DNA of 12,859 bases, from positions 1 to 12,859 of the forward strand of contig JBLYYQ010000066.1 of the NCBI GenBank assembly GCA_048550035.1. The letters are read 5' to 3'. The notes beneath the pieces were generated by a model. That model did no database searches. It saw only the letters and a list, made by a program, of their open reading frames with translations, and was not told the origin of the DNA. The DNA comes from JBLYYQ01 sp048550035 (GTDB taxonomy: Bacteria > Nitrospinota_A > UBA7883 > JBLYYQ01). Positions within the stretch are counted from its first letter, which is position 1, and every line of letters starts with the position of its first letter. This document shows positions 8,098 through 12,859 of this stretch, in pieces. A program made the position numbers and the translations under genes.

Positions 8098-8245
8098 TGT
8101 AGTATCCTATTATAAATAGGCGATATAATCAAGACTTCTGAATATAGAGCTATAGGTTGCAATATACTTGTTAATTTGACAGTATAGTGCTATCATATAA
8201 AAGAGATATTAATAGACACCAATTTGGATGCACTTTTAAGAAAGT
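8098..8245. promoter_or_regulatory. Divergent intergenic region between rnr and the 359-aa gene
   Basis: This AT-rich region of 148 bp must hold the start signals for two divergent genes. On the plus strand a perfect -35-like TTGACA (8176-8181) is followed by TATAAA (8196-8201) with a 14-nt spacer, which is shorter than the usual 16-18. On the minus strand a TATAAT occurs at 8109-8114 only 11 nt from the rnr start codon, too near for a normal leader. I cannot assign either promoter firmly. Confidence 0.3.
8106..8120 (-). promoter_or_regulatory. Hairpin covering the rnr Shine-Dalgarno
   Basis: Read on the minus strand, CCTATT (8120-8115) and AATAGG (8111-8106) form a perfect 6-bp stem with a 3-nt loop, 8 nt before the rnr ATG. 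The AGG of the likely SD (AGGA) is in the 3' arm. Pairing would hide the ribosome-binding site, as in a simple RNA thermometer or autoregulatory leader. The same bases also form a TATAAT, so an alternative is that this is merely a palindromic -10. No function is shown. Confidence 0.3.
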
Positions 8246-9325
8246 ATGTTTCGCAAATCTAGTGAGTTAAGTTTTGAAGAACGTAGAAATCGTGCGCTCT
8301 ACAGATTCTTATCTGAAGATCTAAAACGCTTTCTAATTGAATATGCATTAGTGGAATCTCTTGATAACTTTAACAAGGCAAAGGTCGATTATCCATTTGT
8401 AGAAAAACGAGAACTAAAACCACGCGCAAAAGTTTCAGAATCTGAAAGCCAATATACAAACAGCTTCATTTTGATTATGACTGAGGCGGCAATATCTGCA
8501 GAATTAAAAAAGTATATTCGCTTCTTTGATGACAATAAAGTTACAAAAGATAATCTTGCAGAACTAAAATTAGTTGGGCTCCATTTTGCGGATAGATTTC
8601 GAAAACAGCAAAAATATTTTGAAACTTCCAAGTTTTATACATTCTTAAAATCGCTCTTGAAAGTCGACTATGCATTACTTGTTCAGCGTGATCAGTCGCT
8701 AAAAACTAAGAATAAGTATATGTTAAGCCACTATCATGTCAGAATTGACTACCTACTTGATACAGCCGCAGAATTATTAGGGCGTGAGCTACGATATATA
8801 TCAAAAGATATTTATGAAAAAGGTGAAAACTTTGCGCACCTGATGGTGGAAAAGCTGTTTGAATATTATTCGTTCCATCATTCTGCTTCAGGGAGGCGAA
8901 CAGCTGCACTGCTTGCTGCCCAACTTTTAAAAGATGAAGAGTATCTTAGTATGATTTGTGTCAGCAGTTCAGAATCTAGAACGCTTACTATTATTTCAGG
9001 CTTAACTATTGATAAATACCTCTTACTCAAACTAGACAACAAAGCTATCAGAGCTATTGAAACGCATCCTAATGGTCATCCAGCCTTTCGGCGACACTAT
9101 TTAGTAAGGTCAACTAGAGATTACGGCATCTCTGTATTCAAAGTTGTATACAAGCATAATGAACATTCGATGGTGCCGATAGATGGTAAAATGCGAGAGC
9201 TAAAAGGAGATCTGAATTGGTTAAGAATTGATGAGCAGTTTATTATTCCAAAATATAATGCAACTTATCATAGACCTATTAGATATCAGATTATATACGA
9301 TCAGGTAGATCCACTATATAGATAA
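8246..9325 (+). CDS. Hypothetical 359-residue charged soluble protein
   Basis: I do not recognise this family. The frame is complete from ATG 8246 (the in-frame upstream codon 8237-8239 is TAA, so this is the first usable start; only a weak AAGAAAG serves as SD) to TAA 9323-9325. It has no signal peptide or membrane span. Residues about 10-235 look mainly helical and strongly charged, with many Lys/Arg/Glu and aromatic residues (for example RRNRALYRFLSEDLKRFL at 13-30 and HHSASGRRTAALLAAQLL at 211-228). From about 236 on the pattern changes to alternating hydrophobic, probably beta-rich sequence ending in RPIRYQIIYDQVDPLYR. The gene ends 10 nt from the convergent CheX-like gene. Length and coding character argue for a real gene; the role is unknown and could be regulatory or structural. 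Confidence 0.8.
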   Translation: MFRKSSELSFEERRNRALYRFLSEDLKRFLIEYALVESLDNFNKAKVDYPFVEKRELKPRAKVSESESQYTNSFILIMTEAAISAELKKYIRFFDDNKVTKDNLAELKLVGLHFADRFRKQQKYFETSKFYTFLKSLLKVDYALLVQRDQSLKTKNKYMLSHYHVRIDYLLDTAAELLGRELRYISKDIYEKGENFAHLMVEKLFEYYSFHHSASGRRTAALLAAQLLKDEEYLSMICVSSSESRTLTIISGLTIDKYLLLKLDNKAIRAIETHPNGHPAFRRHYLVRSTRDYGISVFKVVYKHNEHSMVPIDGKMRELKGDLNWLRIDEQFIIPKYNATYHRPIRYQIIYDQVDPLYR

Positions 9326-9335
9326 CCTTAAAGAG

Positions 9336-9893
9336 TTAACGCTTCTCAACAGACGGATGGTGGTAGAGTGCTATTTCCATATATAGTATGTTATTGGTAG
9401 AAGTTTTATATGGAAGATGAATGACAACAGATTTTTTACTACAGATGTCCCAGCCAATTCTATCGCCGACAATAATACTAGGTACTCCATTGCTAGCTTC
9501 CCAACCTGTTCTCTTATTAACTTTCAGTCTAGCTCTGCCAGCAACTTGATTTGTGATTTCGCCTAAGGCACCTTGCACATCTGGATTACGATGATTACTA
9601 TATTTCTTAGCGGAAGATAACATGTTTGTAGTCAGCTCGCAGATAGCTTCCTTTGAAAATCCAAGTATCAATTGTCCTCGGTAATCGCCATTAAATGAAA
9701 TTGTACCTACGGCATCGCCACTGATCGATGAAGTTTTGATTATTGTTGCAGATTTTGTATCTGCTACTAGAGTTGTGTTGACAGTTGTGAGCGATATATC
9801 CTCTAGTGCAGACATGAAATCTTTCACAATAAGAGAGACCTGATTACGATCTAGGTTTTGTTCATCGCTTACAGCTTCTTTCGCTCTTTCCAT
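9336..9893 (-). CDS. CheX-like chemotaxis phosphatase domain protein
   Basis: The protein resembles the CheC/CheX/FliY family, whose CheX members dephosphorylate CheY-P. The family core is visible from about residue 57: DAVGTISFNGDYRGQLILGF, then GEITNQVAGRARLK (111-124) with the E112-x2-N115 pair that forms the phosphatase site, then VPSIIVGD (137-144), and a hydrophobic C-terminal strand ILYMEIALYH. The residue four before E112 is Gly108, where active CheC/CheX proteins usually have Asp or Ser, so activity may be altered. The 185 residues include a ~45-residue N-terminal extension compared with CheX of about 155. The ATG (9891-9893) has AGG 5 nt upstream. No other chemotaxis or flagellar gene is in view, so it may act on a different response regulator. 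It is downstream of the AI-2E gene by 101 nt. Confidence 0.78.
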   Translation of the reverse strand: MERAKEAVSDEQNLDRNQVSLIVKDFMSALEDISLTTVNTTLVADTKSATIIKTSSISGDAVGTISFNGDYRGQLILGFSKEAICELTTNMLSSAKKYSNHRNPDVQGALGEITNQVAGRARLKVNKRTGWEASNGVPSIIVGDRIGWDICSKKSVVIHLPYKTSTNNILYMEIALYHHPSVEKR

Positions 9894-9994
9894 CCTTACC
9901 TATCATAGACTATATTAGTTTTTTCATCGTAGCTTGTGCATACTTAAGCTTCAGCTATAATATAGTGCTATTGTTGGCTACTGTAAGTTAATAT

Positions 9995-11011
9995 TTAACC
10001 AAGCTTCCCAGCAAGAAGTCGCGATACAAAAGCAGTATACTCATTTTTTTCTAAGATGATTTTTAGCGCTACCACTAAGGGTATAGAAAGAAACATGCCG
10101 ACAAATCCCCAAATCATTCCAAAGAGTATTAGTGCAAGTAAGGTTACGATGGGGGTCAGTTCTAGCATTTTTCCAAATATTGCAGGTTCTGCTATATTAC
10201 CACTTACAAAATGAATTATTGTAGGGAGCACTATTGCAAGTATCGCAGTTAAGATTGTGAGCTCAGGAGATACTAAAAAGATAGGTATAGGTAGCGCAAT
10301 TGCTACAAAAGGACCAAATGTCGGAATAAAGTTTAATAAAGCAGCTAACACACCAAACATAAATGCAAACTTTACTCCTAGAATATAAAGAACAATACCG
10401 TGAGCTAAACCTGTAACAATAGAGACCGCACTCTTAATCAGTAGGTATTTTTGGATCTTCTGTTTGGTTTCTAAAATAGTTGAATTCTCTATACTGTTTG
10501 AATCTTTCTGGGAAATCAATAAGAAGACTGTAAATAGCAACACAAGAAAACCATTTGAAATAAAGTTTAATAGCTCTGATGCAAAGTTCGCTGTGAGTGT
10601 GCCGGCTGTTGATAATGGTATTTTTAGCATGCTTTCGTAATTAGCACTCAAATTCAACGAGAATATTTTATCAGGCAAGTATGATTTTGTAGCTTCAAAT
10701 ATTTTCAATAACTGCTTTTGGTAGAGTTCACTATTTTCTAGCATACCAGCAACAGAGATACCAATCATCAGTCCAAACCCTGTAACTAGCATAAAACCAG
10801 TGATGATAGTTGCGATAAGTGCCAGATTATGTGAAAGCTTCAGACGATCTTTTAGAAAGTCTATAAATGGAGTTAGCCCAAGGGCAAAAAGTAGTGATAA
10901 AACAAAAGGTGCTAAGAGAGGTTTGAGCCATTTAATTGCAACGCCAAGCAGAATCGTACTTATTATAAGTAGCGCAACAGTCTGTATTTTAGTTTCGATA
11001 CTTTTATCCAT
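9995..11011 (-). CDS. AI-2E family transporter (PF01594-type membrane protein)
   Basis: This is a polytopic inner-membrane protein of the family named for E. coli TqsA, an autoinducer-2 exporter. Most members have unknown substrates, and some act as ion antiporters. The 338-residue length is typical. About seven to eight hydrophobic segments are visible, near residues 11-28, 32-50, 63-90, 145-166, 190-212, 214-248, 250-270 and 287-318. A polar soluble loop (about 92-143) follows the first three, as the family shows. The diagnostic LNFIPTFGPFVA (226-237) and the C-terminal LTPIVTLLALILFGMIWGFVG region (285-305) identify it. There is no clear SD before the ATG (11009-11011). Quorum signalling should not be inferred from the name. 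It lies between the possible broken ORF upstream and the CheX-like gene downstream on the same strand. Confidence 0.9.
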   Translation of the reverse strand: MDKSIETKIQTVALLIISTILLGVAIKWLKPLLAPFVLSLLFALGLTPFIDFLKDRLKLSHNLALIATIITGFMLVTGFGLMIGISVAGMLENSELYQKQLLKIFEATKSYLPDKIFSLNLSANYESMLKIPLSTAGTLTANFASELLNFISNGFLVLLFTVFLLISQKDSNSIENSTILETKQKIQKYLLIKSAVSIVTGLAHGIVLYILGVKFAFMFGVLAALLNFIPTFGPFVAIALPIPIFLVSPELTILTAILAIVLPTIIHFVSGNIAEPAIFGKMLELTPIVTLLALILFGMIWGFVGMFLSIPLVVALKIILEKNEYTAFVSRLLAGKLG

Positions 11012-11035
11012 GTTTATAAAGCAAAATAATCAAAG

Positions 11036-11266
11036 TTAGTAACTCTCTCGTTCCATATTAATTCTATTGATATCTTCTACACTATTTTTCTTGGAAGTAA
11101 AATATGAAAGAGTTATATACCTATCTGTATTGGAGGCAAAGTCAATTTTGAAGCTATATTCTAACCTTCGCTTATATTCATTATTCATTTTGGTTAGAAT
11201 ATTTTTGCCATATAAAATTTTTGACTACCCATGTAGCACTACTGCATCATTACTATAATCTAGCAT
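11036..11266 (-). pseudogene. Possible small gene interrupted by an in-frame TAG
   Basis: The 302-nt gap between rsmE and the AI-2E gene is not empty on the minus strand. One frame runs from ATG 11264-11266 for 13 codons (MLDYSNDAVVLHG), meets TAG at 11225-11227, then stays open for 62 codons to TAA 11036-11038. An ATG at 11186-11188 would give a 50-residue product beginning MNNEYKRRLEYSFKIDF and ending NMERESY. The same frame is also open upstream into rsmE. Composition on both sides of the TAG looks protein-like (charged and aromatic residues mixed). I do not recognise the protein. TAG is an ordinary stop elsewhere in this window (sppA, thiC, the 79-aa ORF), so recoding is unlikely. A degraded gene, a 50-aa small protein, or chance are all possible. 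Confidence 0.3.
11156..11202. repeat. Perfect 11-bp inverted repeat with 25-nt loop
   Basis: ATATTCTAACC (11156-11166) and GGTTAGAATAT (11192-11202) are exact reverse complements separated by 25 nt. On the plus strand the right arm runs into five T residues (11202-11206), but no plus-strand gene lies upstream, so a terminator role has no client. It lies in the AT-rich gap between rsmE and the AI-2E gene and overlaps the possible interrupted ORF. It might be an operator or an RNA stem. Confidence 0.45.
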
Positions 11267-11313
11267 TATATCTTCTTTGTTCTGATAAAGCAACTCACTA
11301 TAAACTTTGTAAC

Positions 11314-12045
11314 TTAATCTAAAGCAGCGATAACTGCAATAGCAGCGATCGAAGCAGTCTCGGCTCTCAGCAGTTTAGCTCCAAGCCTCACAGAGCGAAA
11401 ATTTAACTTCAGAGCCAATGCAATCTCCTCTTTGGTGAAGCCTCCTTCTGGTCCAACAACAACATTGATAGACGAAATCTTATTTATCCGATACTGATCA
11501 GCTATTAATTTTGCAAGATTAACATTTTCCTCTAACTCATAGAGTATAATATTAAGATCGGCATCACCTTTCAGAGCATTAAATGGTTGAATTTTATTAA
11601 CAGTTGGGATAGCAGCTCCCATTGATTGCATTGCAGCTGATTTCGCTATCTGCTGCCATCTATCAGTTCTAGCATTGAAATCTTGTTGATCTGGCACTTT
11701 GACTGATCGTTTGGCAATAATTGGAGTAAATGAGCTGATCCCAAGCTCGACCGTAAATCGAAGTAGATCATCTATCTTATTATGTTTGAGTAATGATGCG
11801 TAAAGAGAAACCTTAACCTTAAGCTGATCTTTAATAGGGTTGCTATCTATGATTGTTGCCCGAACTAGCCGATGCGCAACTTCAATTATTTCAAGAGTCA
11901 ACCTTACCTGATTTGGGATAGTCACATTGATAGTGGCACCTCCCTTTAGCCGTAAGACTTTCCCTATATGATGAGCATCGCCATTTCGAATCGATACTAT
12001 ATTATCATCAATATCATCTTCAGAAATAAAGAAGGTATGACTCAT
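11314..12045 (-). CDS. rsmE: 16S rRNA (uracil1498-N3)-methyltransferase RsmE
   Basis: This is a SPOUT-class (trefoil-knot) methyltransferase that uses SAM to methylate N3 of U1498 in 16S rRNA. Its 243 residues match the family. An N-terminal PUA-like domain (about 1-72) contains the DAHHIGKVLRLK motif (23-34). The SPOUT domain follows, with FTVELGISSFTPIIAKRSV (97-115), VVVGPEGGFTKEE (195-207) and the SAM-pocket LGAKLLRAETA (221-231). One segment is unusual: where most RsmE proteins read A-x-E-Q-x-x-R, this one reads AAMQSMGAA (137-145), replacing the conserved Glu and Arg. The ATG at 12043-12045 is 8 nt after the thiC stop, with AGG at that junction as SD, so it is probably translated from the thiC transcript. 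Confidence 0.93.
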   Translation of the reverse strand: MSHTFFISEDDIDDNIVSIRNGDAHHIGKVLRLKGGATINVTIPNQVRLTLEIIEVAHRLVRATIIDSNPIKDQLKVKVSLYASLLKHNKIDDLLRFTVELGISSFTPIIAKRSVKVPDQQDFNARTDRWQQIAKSAAMQSMGAAIPTVNKIQPFNALKGDADLNIILYELEENVNLAKLIADQYRINKISSINVVVGPEGGFTKEEIALALKLNFRSVRLGAKLLRAETASIAAIAVIAALD

Positions 12046-12053
12046 AAGAGAAC

Positions 12054-12859
12054 CTAGCTGTTAACTTGCTCGTTACCTGTTTTAATTGAGCAGAGCCCAG
12101 CGCACATAGTACAGACAGAATCGTCATCAGGGGCTGTTTCAGCTCGCCTTGATCTAGCCCGTTCAGGATCGATAGCAAGTTCAAACTGCTTTTGCCAGTC
12201 AAGATTTTTCCTTGCGATTGCCATCTGATCATCAATATCTCTAGCGTTTTTAATCCCTTTTGCAATATCACCAGCATGAGCTGCAATTCTGGTTGCAATG
12301 ACACCTTCATGCGTATCGTCGGAAGTTGGGAGCCTAAGATGTTCAGCTGGGGTAACAAAACATAGAAAATCAGCACCAGCACCAGCTGCAATTGCGCCTC
12401 CTATTGCACTAGTTATATGATCGTAGCCTGGTGCTATATCGGTTACTAGCGGTCCTAAAACATAAAATGGAGCATTTTTACATAATTTCTTTTGAAGTAG
12501 AACATTAGCAGCAACTTGATCAAGTGGCATATGACCTGGTCCTTCAATCATAACTTGCACACCGGCATCTTGAGCTCTTTTTGTAAGTTCGCCTAATATA
12601 ATGGTTTCATGGACTTGGAGGCGATCTGTTGCATCAGCCAGTGAACCAGGTCGACATCCATCGCCAAGCGACAGAGTAATATCAAAACTCTTAGCAATAT
12701 CTAAAAGATCATCGAATCGCTCATAAAGTGGGTTTTCTTTCTTATTATATTCAATCCATTTAGCATGGATTGCACCGCCACGGCTAACAATGTCTAGTAA
12801 CCGACTATCCTTTTTTTGACGCTCAACGGTTTCTAAAGTGATTCCACAATGAACGGTAA
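12054..12859 (-). CDS. thiC: Phosphomethylpyrimidine synthase ThiC, C-terminal part (5' end outside window)
   Basis: ThiC is a radical-SAM enzyme that rearranges 5-aminoimidazole ribotide into HMP-phosphate, the pyrimidine half of thiamin. About 268 C-terminal residues are present; the frame is open at the window edge and stops at TAG 12054-12056. Landmarks in order are TVHCGIT, SRGGAIHAKW, SLGDGCRPGSLADATD, MIEGPGHMPLDQ, YVLGPLVTDIAPGYDH, TPAEHLRLP and the C-terminal cysteine cluster. The predicted zinc ligands are the His of GPGH and the His of PAEH (codon 12339-12341), 64 residues apart, the same spacing as Caulobacter H417/H481. The cluster reads CTMCAGLC (Cys codons at 12111-12113, 12102-12104 and 12090-12092), CX2CX3C instead of the CX2CX4C of E. 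coli. Any TPP riboswitch would lie outside the window. rsmE follows by 8 nt. Confidence 0.96.
   Translation of the reverse strand, partial: TVHCGITLETVERQKKDSRLLDIVSRGGAIHAKWIEYNKKENPLYERFDDLLDIAKSFDITLSLGDGCRPGSLADATDRLQVHETIILGELTKRAQDAGVQVMIEGPGHMPLDQVAANVLLQKKLCKNAPFYVLGPLVTDIAPGYDHITSAIGGAIAAGAGADFLCFVTPAEHLRLPTSDDTHEGVIATRIAAHAGDIAKGIKNARDIDDQMAIARKNLDWQKQFELAIDPERARSRRAETAPDDDSVCTMCAGLCSIKTGNEQVNS

Noticed and set aside
8228..8239. Mini-ORF ATG-CAC-TTT-TAA before the 359-aa gene
   Set aside because: Three codons only, with no repeat or hairpin; expected by chance.
9995..11011. Quorum-sensing role from the AI-2E family name
   Set aside because: Most members have no shown link to autoinducer-2, and no luxS or receptor gene is in view.
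11225..11227. TAG read as an amino acid (stop-codon recoding)
   Set aside because: TAG ends sppA, thiC and the 79-aa ORF at the expected family lengths or boundaries, so it is a normal stop here.
11067..11258. Plus-strand 63-codon ORF rich in Leu and Phe
   Set aside because: TTG start without SD, composition typical of an antisense shadow, and it lies opposite the minus-strand frame at 11036-11266.
12020..12391. Minus-strand 123-codon ORF overlapping thiC and rsmE
   Set aside because: Out-of-frame with thiC, whose ThiC motifs fully explain the region.

Overview
The window comes from an AT-rich bacterial chromosome. It carries housekeeping genes packed with short gaps or overlaps, and nothing in it looks mobile: no transposase, integrase, CRISPR array, tRNA or rRNA was seen. 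The cmk-rpsA-sppA order, a six-domain ribosomal protein S1, a CheX-like protein, and complete MEP-isoprenoid, shikimate and thiamin genes suggest a free-living Gram-negative-type bacterium of deltaproteobacterial grade. That placement is an inference from gene order and protein style, and I cannot name a genus.

Positions 1-5908 are read on the plus strand: the 3' end of cmk (cytidylate kinase), rpsA (ribosomal protein S1), sppA (membrane signal-peptide peptidase), aroK (shikimate kinase), aroC (chorismate synthase, TTG start overlapping aroK), an unrecognised 79-codon ORF, and ispD (MEP cytidylyltransferase) overlapping that ORF. aroK and aroC carry out two of the last three steps to chorismate. 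ispD belongs to the non-mevalonate isoprenoid route.

Positions 5920-8097 hold rnr (RNase R) on the minus strand, convergent with ispD. A 148-bp divergent intergenic region separates it from a plus-strand gene (8246-9325) for a charged, soluble 359-residue protein of unknown function. That gene runs tail-to-tail into a minus-strand CheX-like gene (9336-9893). Upstream of the CheX-like gene on the same strand are an AI-2E-family membrane protein (9995-11011), a possibly broken small ORF (11036-11266), rsmE (16S rRNA m3U1498 methyltransferase) and the 3' part of thiC (HMP-phosphate synthase), which leaves the window. thiC and rsmE are 8 nt apart and probably co-transcribed.

I found no clear undescribed multi-gene system. 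The points most worth checking are the orphan 359-aa protein beside a lone CheX-like protein, the rpsA leader (a 10-bp hairpin with a mini-ORF that duplicates the rpsA start), a hairpin covering the rnr Shine-Dalgarno, the 79-aa ORF between aroC and ispD, the TAG-interrupted ORF between rsmE and the AI-2E gene, and a substituted motif in RsmE.
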